A stretch of DNA of 64,000 nucleotides from Lachnospiraceae bacterium (lineage in GTDB: Bacteria > Bacillota > Clostridia > Lachnospirales > Lachnospiraceae). The notes beneath the pieces are model-generated. The model saw only the letters and a list, made by a program, of their open reading frames with translations. It was not told the origin of the DNA and ran no database searches. Shown in pieces: positions 36,670-46,604 of the stretch (the stretch's first letter is position 1; each line of letters starts with the position of its first letter). Position numbers and translations under genes: made by a program. The stretch lies in NCBI GenBank assembly GCA_022845895.1, contig AP025573.1, positions 4,064,501 to 4,128,500 of the forward strand, read 5' to 3'.

Positions 36670-37117
36670 CTTTTGTTCCCTCCAGTTCTTTCACCCATTT
36701 CCGGATTTTCTTTGTTGCATAGTAATAGCGGTTCTCCACTTTATTTGGCGCTGTTTTTTGCTCCGCCGCAATCTGTTCAAAGGATTTTTCTTCAAACACA
36801 TGGGCGTATAACAATCCCCGTTCTTCTGGCTTTAATAACCGGATAGCGGCAATCAGGCTGTCATCCGGCAGCGCCTCCCATTCGGGATAGTCGCCATGTG
36901 CCTCTTTTTCTAAGATCGTCTCTTTTTCGTAGCTCTCAAATAGCTCATCAAAATAAGCAGCGGACTCAGTGCCTATGCTGTCCTCTAAGTAAAATTCATG
37001 CATTTCCCACCGATTTTTTTTGTTCAGATAGTTTAAGCGTTTTCCCTCGATAGAACGAGCCAGATAAGCGGTAAACATATTCTGGACTTTATTTTTGTAT
37101 GTCTCTTTGTTCTTCAT
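36659..37117 (-). CDS. Sigma-70-like regulator of the element
   Basis: A 152-residue protein. ATG 37117 is preferred because GGAGGAT lies upstream. The C-terminal region 4 is clear: LLKPEERGLLYAHVFEEKSF, then TAPNKVENRYYYATKKIRKW. The N-terminal part is basic and helical. Paired with the HTH_16 gene it matches the Orf7/Orf8-type regulators of Tn916-like elements, which control excision and transfer genes. Confidence 0.8.
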   Translation of the reverse strand: MKNKETYKNKVQNMFTAYLARSIEGKRLNYLNKKNRWEMHEFYLEDSIGTESAAYFDELFESYEKETILEKEAHGDYPEWEALPDDSLIAAIRLLKPEERGLLYAHVFEEKSFEQIAAEQKTAPNKVENRYYYATKKIRKWVKELEGTKDEF

Positions 37118-37203
37118 TGGTATCCTCCATGATTCGTAGCCTTTGGTTCCCATTGGTGGTGTGGGAATTATGGAGGCCCTCTGCAATTTAATCCATTTTT
37201 CGA

Positions 37204-37238
37204 CAAAAAAATACCGAAACGATTTAGAACCGTTTCGG
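37204..37238 (-). terminator. Intrinsic terminator (minus strand) upstream of the sigma-like gene
   Basis: CCGAAACG (37214-37221) pairs with CGTTTCGG (37231-37238); a T run follows on the minus strand (A run at 37204-37211 on +). It lies upstream of the sigma-like gene, so it acts as an attenuator or stops an antisense transcript. The remaining gap to 37490 holds the operators below. Confidence 0.75.
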
Positions 37239-37405
37239 CGTTATATGAAGATAAATTATATGGTATTAAGCAGTATATTGCGTATATGAAGGTGTGATAT
37301 TTTTGTTTAAAGTCAGGGGTTTTTTTCCTGATTGAAAACTATTTCTATACTGTCTTAAAAATATCAAGTTCCGACAATCCTTTCCTTATATTATTTAACA
37401 CGTGT

Positions 37406-37436
37406 TATGTTGCGCTTTTTGCGTTCTATGTTGCGC
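37406..37436 (+). promoter_or_regulatory. Operator repeats upstream of the XRE gene
   Basis: TATGTTGCGC occurs at 37406-37415 and 37427-37436. The repeats are 21 bases apart, two helical turns, and the second overlaps a possible -35. A weaker relative TATATTGCGT is at 37274-37283. They fit cooperative binding by the XRE protein encoded next. Confidence 0.6.
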
Positions 37437-37490
37437 ATAAAATTTACAAATAATACGTTAAAATATTCTAATAAGGAAGAGGTGAAAACG

Positions 37491-37826
37491 ATGGATCAAA
37501 AGATAAAACTTGGAGATGCAGTAAAACGGGAGCGTGATAGAAGGGGCATGACACAGATGCAATTAGCTGACGCTACCGGTGTATCCCTCCGTACAATCAC
37601 AGACGTGGAAAGCTACGAGGCCAACCCTCGTTTTGATACATTATGCCAACTCATTCAATATCTTCGTATCCCTGTTCATGAAATTTTTTATTCAGACAAA
37701 GAACCGAGGATTGTTTACCAAATACTGTGCAACGAGCTTTCCCAGTATTCGGAAGATGATTTGAAGATTGCCAGAGAAGTGCTGGCGGGATTGGAGAAAG
37801 GCTTACATCCCGATAAGTTTCACTGA
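37491..37826 (+). CDS. XRE-family repressor
   Basis: A 111-residue protein. ATG 37491 has GGAAGAGGTG upstream. The HTH is at about residues 7-60 (AVKRERDRRGMTQMQLADA, then VSLRTITDVESYEANPRFD). The C-terminal helix (YSEDDLKIAREVLAGLEKG) may dimerise. It is divergent from the sigma-like operon and probably controls it and itself. Confidence 0.85.
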   Translation: MDQKIKLGDAVKRERDRRGMTQMQLADATGVSLRTITDVESYEANPRFDTLCQLIQYLRIPVHEIFYSDKEPRIVYQILCNELSQYSEDDLKIAREVLAGLEKGLHPDKFH

Positions 37827-37926
37827 TTATCCATCTTCAGCAAGGAGTTATAACTTATCAATCTATGAGTAATCTGTGGAAACTCTGTGAATTTTATAAA
37901 GTAAAGATTCAAGAAAAGCAGGAGCA

Positions 37927-37958
37927 TTGGGGCACCCTCTGTAAGGAAGGTGCCCCAA
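37927..37958. repeat. Perfect 10-base inverted repeat
   Basis: TTGGGGCACC (37927-37936) and GGTGCCCCAA (37949-37958), no T run on either side. It lies in the gap between element regulators and the cargo block and could be a terminator or a protein-binding site. Confidence 0.6.
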
Positions 37959-38026
37959 CGGCTTTCGTATCATAAAGGGGATTGAGAAACCGTTGTCTTT
38001 TGCATATTTCTCTAGTATAGATAACA

Positions 38027-40591
38027 TTATGATAAATATCTTTTTAATAAGCGGGTCAGCTCTACGACATCAATCGGCTTTGCTATATGGGCATTCATAC
38101 CACATTTCAAGCAATGCTGTATATCGTCAGAAAAAGCATCTGCGCTCATAGCTATGATTGGAATAGTTAAGGCATCGGGATGGTTCAGGCCCCGAATTGA
38201 TTTTGTGGCCTCATATCCTGTCATATGCGGCATTCGTATGTCCATAAGAATGGCATCGTAATAACCTTCTGGTGAACTTTGGAACTTGTCCAGACATATC
38301 TGGCCATCCTCTGCCCAATCCAGCTCTACCCCTAAATCGGACAGCAATTCTTTCGCAACTTCCCAGTTCAGTTCATTATCCTCGGCAAGCAGAATACGAC
38401 GTCCGGATAGATCGATATTTTGATTCAATGTCTGGTCATCTTCCGTTTCAATGTCCATATACTGACGCAAAGCATGATACAGCGTGGATTTAAAAAGGGG
38501 CTTGGAAATAAAACCACTAATCCCCGCTTCACGGGCCTCCGCCTCAAATTCACTCCAGTCGTATGCGGAAATCAGCAGAATCGGTACTTCATCACCTAAA
38601 TTACTTCGGATTTCTCTTGCTACCTGAATCCCATTTATGTCTGGCAGTTTCCAATCTAATAGAATGATTTGATAATCATCTCTCTTTTTATGGTGTTGAA
38701 TTACCAGTTCTATCGCCTTTTCTCCGCTTAAAGTCCATTCAGCTTTTATTCCGATAGATTTTAGTGCGTCCGTGGCTGTCTCACATAGTAACTCGTCATC
38801 ATCAACCACCAGCATATTCCACGAGGGAAGAACCATATCCATATCCATTTCCACTGCAGCCGCCTTTTCAAAATCAAACGTGAGAAGAAACTCGGTACCT
38901 TTATCAATCTCACTTTTTATATCAATGGCTCCTTCCATTGCGTCCACAATGTACTTAGTAATCGCCATTCCCAAACCGGCGCCCTCAGTTTTATGTATTC
39001 TGGCTCCATCCGCACGGCTATAGGATTCGTATATCTTTTTCAGGAAATCTGGCGACATACCAATTCCGTTATCCTTGACCTTGATATGAATTCGGACATA
39101 ATTTTCACCTTTCGGAGATTCTTCTTCAGAAAGGGATAATTGTATCGAACCGCTCTCCGGTGTATATTTCGTTGCATTTGATAAGAGATTTAATAAAACC
39201 TGATTCAAGCGGATACCGTCGCACCACACATTTTCTGTTGAGATATTTTCAACATGTATGTCGAAGGTTTGCTTTTTTGTCTTGACCTGTGGCTGCATAA
39301 TATTAACAATTCCTTCAACAACTTCTTTTAATGAAATTTGTTCTGTTGTTAAAGTTAATTTCCCACTCTCGATTTTAGACATATCTAAAACATCATTAAT
39401 CAGCCCTAATAAATGTTTACTTGATAATGTAATTTTTCTAAGGCAGTTCTGTACCTGTTTCCGGTCATCTATGTGGGCTGTGGCAATGGCAGTCATGCCA
39501 ACGATTGCATTCATGGGGGTACGGATGTCATGGCTCATATTTGCTAAAAATTCGCTTTTGGCTTTGTTCGCTTCAAGAGCCGCCTGCCGGGCTGTCTCCA
39601 ATTCACGCACCTGAGAACGGGTTATGGAGAAATACCGAAGAAAAATCAAGGTCAGAATAATCAAAACAGAAGCACAGGATAATAGTGTCATGAGTATACG
39701 CTGGCTGCTCAGATTATTTATGGCATCATCCAATATACTATAAGGCATTACAGATACTAAATACCACTCAGAATAGGGTAATAAGATACCGTATATTTGC
39801 CGTTCTTCGCCCTTTACTTCAAATGTCATAGCAAATTCCTGATGATTTTTTAGTGCGGCACCAAATTCTTTAATAGAATTATCAACAGATAACTCATTGG
39901 CCGTAGGATCAAGCTGTTTTTGTAGTTGTTCAAATAAATGCCACAACTCCGTATTAGGGTTCTGTATAACAAAACTACCGTCTGGCCTGATAATATGATA
40001 ATACATCAGCTGCCCATCGTCTTCTAAGGAAAGGAAATCAGTAATATATTCCAGAGGAGCGGCTGCAATCAGGCCAGTGCTCCTATCTCCATTGTGCATC
40101 GGGTAAGCAGCATCAACGCCAAACAATACCACTTCATTTCCATCAGCATCAACGCCCACAGAGACTCGTTGCTCTCCTTGTAATAATGCTTCAACAAAAG
40201 GTTCCGGATTAAGTGGCTGTATGGATTGTCCATAAAGTGTCTGAAAATCCCCCTTGGCAGAACAAAGTGCTAAATAGTCAAAGCCCCTGGCCTGCGTTCT
40301 GTAAATAAGTTCTTCATATAGACTCTCCCTATCTTTGTTATCTGTTGGGACAACAGAAACAACGCCGCTGACCTGATCAAAACGTAATTTAATCACAGTT
40401 TCAAAATGTCTGGACATCTGTTCATTCATTCCGGACATATAAATATTCCCAATTTCATAAACAGTATTTTTACTTTTTCGGCTCATATAGACTCCGAGCA
40501 GACTGAAAATAATAATACTGAAGATCAAAAGCCCAATGAAACTGCATATTAGAAAACGTGTTGTAGAATTCTTTTTTTTATTGTTTTCCAT
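38027..40591 (-). CDS. Hybrid sensor histidine kinase with two receiver domains
   Basis: An 854-residue membrane kinase with ribosome binding site CGGAGGA. The order is: membrane segment 1 (about 12-33); extracellular dCache-like sensor (about 40-290); membrane segment 2; HisKA with [20 protein letters not shown] (His phosphorylation site); HATPase with [10 protein letters not shown] and [11 protein letters not shown]; receiver 1 ([25 protein letters not shown]); receiver 2 ([26 protein letters not shown]). It should pass phosphate to the HPt protein encoded next and on to the HD-GYP/GGDEF protein. The three genes form one minus-strand operon in reverse order. Confidence 0.92.
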   Translation of the reverse strand: MENNKKKNSTTRFLICSFIGLLIFSIIIFSLLGVYMSRKSKNTVYEIGNIYMSGMNEQMSRHFETVIKLRFDQVSGVVSVVPTDNKDRESLYEELIYRTQARGFDYLALCSAKGDFQTLYGQSIQPLNPEPFVEALLQGEQRVSVGVDADGNEVVLFGVDAAYPMHNGDRSTGLIAAAPLEYITDFLSLEDDGQLMYYHIIRPDGSFVIQNPNTELWHLFEQLQKQLDPTANELSVDNSIKEFGAALKNHQEFAMTFEVKGEERQIYGILLPYSEWYLVSVMPYSILDDAINNLSSQRILMTLLSCASVLIILTLIFLRYFSITRSQVRELETARQAALEANKAKSEFLANMSHDIRTPMNAIVGMTAIATAHIDDRKQVQNCLRKITLSSKHLLGLINDVLDMSKIESGKLTLTTEQISLKEVVEGIVNIMQPQVKTKKQTFDIHVENISTENVWCDGIRLNQVLLNLLSNATKYTPESGSIQLSLSEEESPKGENYVRIHIKVKDNGIGMSPDFLKKIYESYSRADGARIHKTEGAGLGMAITKYIVDAMEGAIDIKSEIDKGTEFLLTFDFEKAAAVEMDMDMVLPSWNMLVVDDDELLCETATDALKSIGIKAEWTLSGEKAIELVIQHHKKRDDYQIILLDWKLPDINGIQVAREIRSNLGDEVPILLISAYDWSEFEAEAREAGISGFISKPLFKSTLYHALRQYMDIETEDDQTLNQNIDLSGRRILLAEDNELNWEVAKELLSDLGVELDWAEDGQICLDKFQSSPEGYYDAILMDIRMPHMTGYEATKSIRGLNHPDALTIPIIAMSADAFSDDIQHCLKCGMNAHIAKPIDVVELTRLLKRYLS

Positions 40592-40596
40592 TGATG

Positions 40597-40959
40597 TTAT
40601 TCCTCCGTGGAACTTTTAAACTCGTTAATAGCATTGATTGTTTCATAGTAATCCATTGATAATCTCGGCATCATATCGCTTGCTGTATTCCAGTCGTTTT
40701 CTTTTAATGCTTTTGTTACCAAATTACTGCTCTCAAACAATCTGGTAAAAGCAAGATTTTGACAAATCCCTTTCAGTGTATGAACGGCTCTCAGCGCTTC
40801 TTCATAATCCTTATTTCCCATAGACGTTTCAAACAAGTGAAAGCTTTTATCGTCCAAGAATTTGTAAACAAATTTTTGAACGATTTGTTCACGCCGCAGT
40901 CTGCCCAATACCTCATCAAAATCACCGCCAAATTTTATATAACAATCTTTTAGGTTCAT
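40597..40959 (-). CDS. HPt phosphotransfer protein
   Basis: A 120-residue helical protein. ATG 40959 has GGAGGAATT ten bases upstream. The phosphorylation motif [14 protein letters not shown] (His at about residue 60) is complete. It links the hybrid kinase to the response regulator, with a gap of five bases to the kinase gene. Confidence 0.88.
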   Translation of the reverse strand: MNLKDCYIKFGGDFDEVLGRLRREQIVQKFVYKFLDDKSFHLFETSMGNKDYEEALRAVHTLKGICQNLAFTRLFESSNLVTKALKENDWNTASDMMPRLSMDYYETINAINEFKSSTEE

Positions 40960-40978
40960 AATCACAATTCCTCCATTT

Positions 40979-42631
40979 TTAAATGTTGTCTGGTTTGCTT
41001 TCTTCCTCGTTTAGGAAACATATGCTTACTTGATTTTTTACTTTTTTTGATTGATACATCATATTGTCTGCCGCTTTGAAAAGTTCTTTTGTGTTCCCTA
41101 TTCCATATACTCCGCCTATGCTTACAGACATATGTAGTTCGGGATATTCATCAATTATCAAACAATCGACGGAATGCCGGATCCGCTCCAGTTTTTTCTC
41201 AAATATATCTGCCGGTATACTGAAAAAGATAATTACAAATTCATCGCCACCATAACGGATAACAGCATCTGTTTTTCGTACACAGGATAAAACGCTTTGT
41301 GCAATTCTCTGCAATACGATATCGCCAACATCATGGCCGTAATTGTCATTGATATGCTTAAAATTATCTACATCGATTACCACCATTGCCTGAATATCGT
41401 CTGCTCTTTGAAAATGCTCGTCATAATAACGGCGATTGTAGACACTAGTTAGGGAATCAATATATAGTAATTTTAGATGCCGCTGTTTGCGAGACAGGAA
41501 AGTGTATTTTTCATAGGAAAACAGCCTGTCGTAGTCGATTTTATTTCTTATATCCTGAATATTTTTCGTTTCTTGTTCAGGGGAGACTTCCATAAGCTCA
41601 CTTTCAAGAGTATCTGCAATTTCTTGTAAACACAGTAAAAGAGAAGGATTAAATGCACCGCATTGTCCTTCTAAAATCATTTTCAAAGCTTCTTCATGTG
41701 AATAAGCTTTCTTATAACATCGCTCACTGGTCAAGGCATCGTATACATCAGCCAATGCAACCACTTGAGCGGCTATGGGAATTTCCTCTCCCTTTAATCC
41801 ATCCGGATAACCATTACCATCGTACCTTTCGTGATGCCACCGGCAAATCTCAGAAGCCACTTTGATAAGCGGAGCTTCCTGCTGCTCAATGGGTAGGTCT
41901 AACAGCATGTTGGCACCAACGACTGAGTGTGTTTTTATGACTTCAAATTCCTCTGCTGTTAGTCGTCCAGGTTTATTAAGTATTGCATCCGAGATTGAGA
42001 TTTTCCCAATATCATGCAGCGCTGAAGCAGTGCTGATTAAAGAAATATCTGCTTTGGACAAATGGTATTGATCTGTAAGCCGAACCAACTGTTTCAGCAA
42101 ATATTTTGTGATCGTATTAACATGCAGTATATGTAGGCCGCTCTCTCCATTACGGAACTCCACAATATGAGATAAAATTGAGATCATCAGTTTATTATTC
42201 TTTTCCTGCTCATGAAATTGTTCTGCAATAATTTTTTCAAGGCGCTGCTGCCTTGCATATAAAAACATCGTATTAGAAATGCGGCGCTGGACAATGGTCG
42301 AATCAAAAGGACGGCTAATGTAGTCAAAAGCCCCCAAGTCATAAGCTCGCTTTATATTCGCAGGAGAATCATCCGCAGAAATCATAATAACAGCGAAGTT
42401 GTCATTCCAGTGGTATTTGTTTATGTAGGCTAATACTTCAAATCCGTTCATTTCAGGCATCATAATGTCCAGAAGCAGAAGGGAGAAATCTGTTCTTTGC
42501 TTTGAAAGAACAGAAATTGCTTCTACACCATTCTCAGCCTCAACTACCTCATATTGCTCCTCCAAAATATCCACTAAAAGAGCGCGATTCATTTCTGAAT
42601 CGTCCACAATTAAAATTTTTTGTTTTTCCAT
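40979..42631 (-). CDS. Response regulator with HD-GYP and GGDEF domains (c-di-GMP turnover)
   Basis: A 550-residue protein (ATG 42631). The receiver is at about 5-125 (ILIVDDSEMNRA, LLLDIMMPEMNG). HD-GYP follows (about 150-330) with ALHDIGKI and HHERYDGNGYPDGLKGEEIP, all needed for c-di-GMP hydrolysis. GGDEF (about 385-545) has RYGGDEFVIIFF, needed for c-di-GMP synthesis. Both active sites look intact, so it can make and break the messenger under phosphorelay control. It is divergent from a double-GntR gene with promoters in 42632-42791. Confidence 0.9.
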   Translation of the reverse strand: MEKQKILIVDDSEMNRALLVDILEEQYEVVEAENGVEAISVLSKQRTDFSLLLLDIMMPEMNGFEVLAYINKYHWNDNFAVIMISADDSPANIKRAYDLGAFDYISRPFDSTIVQRRISNTMFLYARQQRLEKIIAEQFHEQEKNNKLMISILSHIVEFRNGESGLHILHVNTITKYLLKQLVRLTDQYHLSKADISLISTASALHDIGKISISDAILNKPGRLTAEEFEVIKTHSVVGANMLLDLPIEQQEAPLIKVASEICRWHHERYDGNGYPDGLKGEEIPIAAQVVALADVYDALTSERCYKKAYSHEEALKMILEGQCGAFNPSLLLCLQEIADTLESELMEVSPEQETKNIQDIRNKIDYDRLFSYEKYTFLSRKQRHLKLLYIDSLTSVYNRRYYDEHFQRADDIQAMVVIDVDNFKHINDNYGHDVGDIVLQRIAQSVLSCVRKTDAVIRYGGDEFVIIFFSIPADIFEKKLERIRHSVDCLIIDEYPELHMSVSIGGVYGIGNTKELFKAADNMMYQSKKVKNQVSICFLNEEESKPDNI

Positions 42632-42741
42632 GATATTCAAACTCTTTCCTAATAATTATACAGTTTTATTATATATTTTATCCCATATGCTAACAATAGC
42701 CATATTGGTAAGGTATGCAAATAGGTTTGCGTTTTTTGATG

Positions 42742-42770
42742 CTGACAAAATGGGTTCATTATGATATAAT
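42742..42770 (+). promoter_or_regulatory. Promoter of the double-GntR gene
   Basis: CTGACA (42742-42747), a 17-base spacer, TATAAT (42765-42770). Confidence 0.8.
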
Positions 42771-42791
42771 CAGGCAGATAGGAGACTAGTA

Positions 42792-44255
42792 ATGAAACCA
42801 CAAGAAACAAAATTTTCATTTGTATATAACGAAATTAAGCAGAGTATTTTAGATGGGCAGATACTTCATGGAAATACCTTGCCATCTTCAAGAATGTACT
42901 GCGAACAATTCCATGTTAGCAGATATACGATTAACCGCGTTTTTGACGCATTGAGGGAAGAAGGATTAATTGATATTCAGCCTCGTCTTGCACCGACTGT
43001 TGTTTCAACAAAAGATATTTGTAATTCCTCAAACACTGTTTTTGAGATTTTAAAACAAAAGGAAGAGATTTTACAGGTATATCAAACTTTTGCTCTAATA
43101 CTTCCTTCACTTTTAGTTTTTGCATTGCAGGGATGTGATGTGGAGGTACTGCCTCACTATAAACAGGCGGTGAAAGCATTGCGTTTAGGATATACCGCTG
43201 GTGGATGGCGTCCTCCCTCTAAATTAGGATATGATATATTAAGAATAGGCGGTAATCCCCTATTCAGCGAACTCTATTCTACGTTTGGCCTTTATAATAA
43301 ACTTTCATTTTTTACAGAAGAGTGCACTTATTTCTCTAAGCATTTTTTACAGGAAGCTGTATCTGTAGCCAAGGTCATTCCAGATATTTTAAAAGGCGAT
43401 GATCCACTCATAATGTACAACCTGCTCTCAGATATGTATCAGAAACTTACGGATTTCATTGAAAATACGTTAAATCATCTGTCAGAGGACACCCCCAAAT
43501 GCCCTTCACAAACTGGTTTGAAGTTTTCGTGGAATCCCATGCGTGGTCAAGATTATTGTTACTCAAAAATTGTTGATGACCTGAATCTAAAAATCGGCCT
43601 TGGAGAATATTCTGTTGGAATGTTTCTTCCATATGAAAAGCAACTGGCCAGCCAGTATGATGTTTCTATATCGACGGTCAGAAAGGCTTTGTCAGAACTT
43701 GAACAAAGAGGTTTCGTAAAGACATTAAACGGTAAAGGTACTATAGTTATTGAACCCGATAGTACTAAACTTCATCAGCTGGCTCTTAATTCCGGATATG
43801 TAGAAAAATCACTACGTTACCTTCATGCCCTGCAGCTAATGGTGCTAATTATTCGCCCAGCTGCTTTAGCTGCAGCTTCACAGTTTGCTGGTGAAGAACT
43901 GTGCGAGTTGGCGGATAGATTTACTTCTTCTGACTCTGTTTATTTGGCAGATATTTTGGAAGCCATAATGAAACACACCACGTTAGAACCTTTATATGTT
44001 ATATTATCTGAAACCAATCATCTCCTTGAATGGGGGCACCATTTTGCTTATTATCCATCTAAGAAACATACACTTTCACATCTCAACAAGCAAGTCATTC
44101 TTGCGCTTCAACAGTTGAGGAAAGGTAATGCAGACTCCTTTGCGGATGGCATAGCAGAGTGTTATCGTTACAATTTGGTTCGTATGAAGAAGCATATGGT
44201 AGAAAAATATAGATTTCGTAATGTAGCTAATATTCGAGTTCCAGAAAAATACTAG
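42792..44255 (+). CDS. GntR-type regulator with two winged-helix domains
   Basis: A 487-residue protein with ribosome binding site GATAGGAG. It has two GntR winged helices: residues about 8-75 (QILHGNTLPSSRMYCEQFHV, NRVFDALREEGLIDIQ) and about 255-325 (LPYEKQLASQYDVSISTVRK, ALSELEQRGFVKTLNGKGTI). A helical domain of about 170 residues follows each. Usual GntR proteins have one wing, so this looks like an internal duplication. It is divergent from the c-di-GMP operon and probably controls it. Confidence 0.82.
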   Translation: MKPQETKFSFVYNEIKQSILDGQILHGNTLPSSRMYCEQFHVSRYTINRVFDALREEGLIDIQPRLAPTVVSTKDICNSSNTVFEILKQKEEILQVYQTFALILPSLLVFALQGCDVEVLPHYKQAVKALRLGYTAGGWRPPSKLGYDILRIGGNPLFSELYSTFGLYNKLSFFTEECTYFSKHFLQEAVSVAKVIPDILKGDDPLIMYNLLSDMYQKLTDFIENTLNHLSEDTPKCPSQTGLKFSWNPMRGQDYCYSKIVDDLNLKIGLGEYSVGMFLPYEKQLASQYDVSISTVRKALSELEQRGFVKTLNGKGTIVIEPDSTKLHQLALNSGYVEKSLRYLHALQLMVLIIRPAALAAASQFAGEELCELADRFTSSDSVYLADILEAIMKHTTLEPLYVILSETNHLLEWGHHFAYYPSKKHTLSHLNKQVILALQQLRKGNADSFADGIAECYRYNLVRMKKHMVEKYRFRNVANIRVPEKY

Positions 44256-44272
44256 CCTGAATAAGACCAGTA

Positions 44273-44306
44273 GGGCAAGAATATCTTGTTTCTGCTGGTC
44301 TTTCCC
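44273..44306 (+). terminator. Intrinsic terminator of the double-GntR gene
   Basis: AAGACCAG (44273-44280) pairs with CTGGTCTT (44295-44302), then TCCC. The T run is short. Confidence 0.6.
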
Positions 44307-44430
44307 ATTTTATCCCAGAATCTTCTGCCATTCTACACTTATGAGTTCTGAAAGGGTAAAGCCGACCGTATGGCCTTATCCCTCCAAAGCGGATTCGTTG
44401 TGCTAACAGCAGACTGCATTTTGTAATACT

Positions 44431-46128
44431 TCAAAATCTTTGCAAGGCTTCAAAAGCGCCGTATAGATTTAAGATTCCATACCCCCAGGAACGGTTAGGA
44501 TACAGTTCATTATTGCTTCTGTCAGCCCCTCGGATAAGAAGTTGCTTAATTTCTAAACTGCTCATGGCAGGCCAATTTCCCCTTACAATGCCCCACTCCA
44601 AGATCAATGCTGCTGCCCCAGCTGTCACTGAAGCAGCCATGCTGGTTCCGGTCATAAACACAGAACGGTTTCCCGGACCTATCGTTTTCACGTCTACCCC
44701 CGGAGCTATAAGATCTGGTTTGATCCTTCCTCTTCTTGTGAAGCCTCGGCTGGAACTAATATAAAGACTTTTATTCTGCACATGATAAGCCCCCACTGTA
44801 ATAGGAATCTCTGCATTTGAGGGTTCGGTCAGAGTAATATCTGGATTTGAACTTAAAAATCTTGTACCTTCCGCTATAAACCCAGTTACGGGCATCCAAA
44901 TATTATAAATCCTACTGAGCACGTTAGTTCCATAGACCCGCAGACGCCAAATCCCCGGTATAGGAAAGAACATGCGGATTACAATGAGTTGATCTCCACT
45001 CTGAGCTTCCAATGGCTGGAAATCAATATATATGATTGTCCTTTCAAATATAAAATCAAACCGCTGACTTCCGCTTCTAGCAGAGGGTCGGGGTACCATT
45101 TCTCCTGTCGGGGAGATTAAAGAAACAGACAGCACATCCGGTGTGCTTCCCCAGAGTTCCATTGTAAGCCCATATTCCCCTTCTGCCACTCGAAATTCTA
45201 CATCTTCATATTCCTGCCCCTCTTTCAGAATCCCATAAAAATGATGCCCTTGATTTGCCTCATTGCCTCCTGCCACTACAATACAACGCCCCACACGAGA
45301 GCCAATGGCGTTGATATAAGAAGCAAGGGGAGAAGTCCCTTCATGTCCTCCCATATTAGTTCCCAAGCCAATACAGACTACAAGGGGTTTTCTTTCTCGC
45401 AATGCCAGTTCATGAAGATACCGGAGTCCCAGCATAATATCATTTTCTTGATAAGCAACCACATCCGTTTTTACACCGAAATATTGTTTCAGATACCCTT
45501 TCGCAGGCTTCAACTTCACAACTGCAATATCTGCTAGCGGGGCTGCACCAATCCAACCAGTTTCTTTATCCCGGCTTCCAGCGGCTATAGCAGCCATCTG
45601 TGTTCCATGTCCTATTTCATCCCTGCTGGGAACAATTGAAAAAGGAATGTCGCTCTCTAACGCTTGATTGATGATCTCCCGTCCATAAATACTGCCATAG
45701 TCAATTCCATCCGGTGTGTTTCCCGTCTGAATAGACTGATCCCAGATTTCTATAATCCGGCTCTTTCCTACCGAGTTTTGAAAACAGGAGTTGGTATAGT
45801 CAATTCCCGTATCCAAAAAGCCCAAAATCACACCCGCTCCTTGTAGCTGCAATACTGGATGCTTTTGTATTTGCAGTATACGTGAATCTACCAGACTTTC
45901 ATTTTCCAACAAACCATATAGTTTTGGAAATACTTCATATTCATAATCAGTTCTGGATCTTGTTTCCAAATATTCTCTGGAAACATAATATACATCATAA
46001 TAATCATTTATCATCTGAAAACACACTTCCGGAAAAAAACTTTCCAAGCCATTGGGACTCCAGCTGGACTTCCATAAAAAATCAGCATATTTGTCTGAGA
46101 CAATTTTCTCTCTGCAGCTTTCCATCAT
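44431..46128 (-). CDS. Subtilisin-like S8 protease (Csp-like)
   Basis: A 565-residue protein. ATG 46128 has GGAG seven bases upstream; three starts lie close together. The catalytic triad is present: Asp in FLDTGIDYTNS, His in IGHGTQMAAIAAGS, Ser in TGTSMAASVTAGAAAL. A long insert of about 150 residues between the His and Ser blocks is typical of clostridial Csp-type proteases, where it forms a jelly-roll. There is no signal peptide, as in many of these. It may process proteins in sporulation or germination; here it is cargo. Confidence 0.88.
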   Translation of the reverse strand: MMESCREKIVSDKYADFLWKSSWSPNGLESFFPEVCFQMINDYYDVYYVSREYLETRSRTDYEYEVFPKLYGLLENESLVDSRILQIQKHPVLQLQGAGVILGFLDTGIDYTNSCFQNSVGKSRIIEIWDQSIQTGNTPDGIDYGSIYGREIINQALESDIPFSIVPSRDEIGHGTQMAAIAAGSRDKETGWIGAAPLADIAVVKLKPAKGYLKQYFGVKTDVVAYQENDIMLGLRYLHELALRERKPLVVCIGLGTNMGGHEGTSPLASYINAIGSRVGRCIVVAGGNEANQGHHFYGILKEGQEYEDVEFRVAEGEYGLTMELWGSTPDVLSVSLISPTGEMVPRPSARSGSQRFDFIFERTIIYIDFQPLEAQSGDQLIVIRMFFPIPGIWRLRVYGTNVLSRIYNIWMPVTGFIAEGTRFLSSNPDITLTEPSNAEIPITVGAYHVQNKSLYISSSRGFTRRGRIKPDLIAPGVDVKTIGPGNRSVFMTGTSMAASVTAGAAALILEWGIVRGNWPAMSSLEIKQLLIRGADRSNNELYPNRSWGYGILNLYGAFEALQRF

Positions 46129-46287
46129 TCCCATACTCCGACAATATTTGTTATAATATATGTAACTTTTATGGCTTTGTGTAAACTAACAGATATTTTA
46201 TCATAGTTGTAAAACAAATCCTCCTGAAAAAGAAACATAGAGGCTATCAAATTCCTCAAAGAGAAAAAGCATTCGTGAATTTCATTA

Positions 46288-46594
46288 TTATTGAAATAAA
46301 CCGTTGTTTTTGAATACTGTCTGCACATAGTCGGAACATTGTGGCATAAGAAACTCTGCCTCCGTAAGTTCACGACTTCCTACAACCACAAGAGCGATAA
46401 AATAGCCTTGCATCGGATAGCGCGTACAAAGAGACTTTCCACCTTTTTATTCTTAATATTCCAGCCTGCCTGCTCCGATAGGTGGACTGGATATGGTTAT
46501 TAAAATCTGTCCATAACGGATTGTTAATGTATTCCGTGACTTGCTCCAGTGATGGAGGTTGTTCATTTGAATATAGCGCATTCCAATCCATCAT
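46288..46594 (-). pseudogene. DUF3788-family gene broken by frameshifts
   Basis: The first frame reads MMDWNALYSNEQPPSLEQVT then YINNPLWTDFNNHI, a DUF3788 N-terminus. The frame then changes near 46465, where GWNIKNKKVESL is found, and again near 46434 to LCTRYPMQGYFIALVVVGSR, and stops at 46288. The pieces together give the conserved core, but no single frame holds it, so it is a pseudogene. It lies ten bases after the AraC gene and was probably its partner. Confidence 0.75.
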
Positions 46595-46604
46595 AAATTC
46601 CTCC

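Noticed and set aside
37927..37958. Inverted repeat as an attachment site of the element
   Set aside because: No second copy was found and no integrase is nearby; a simple hairpin is as likely.
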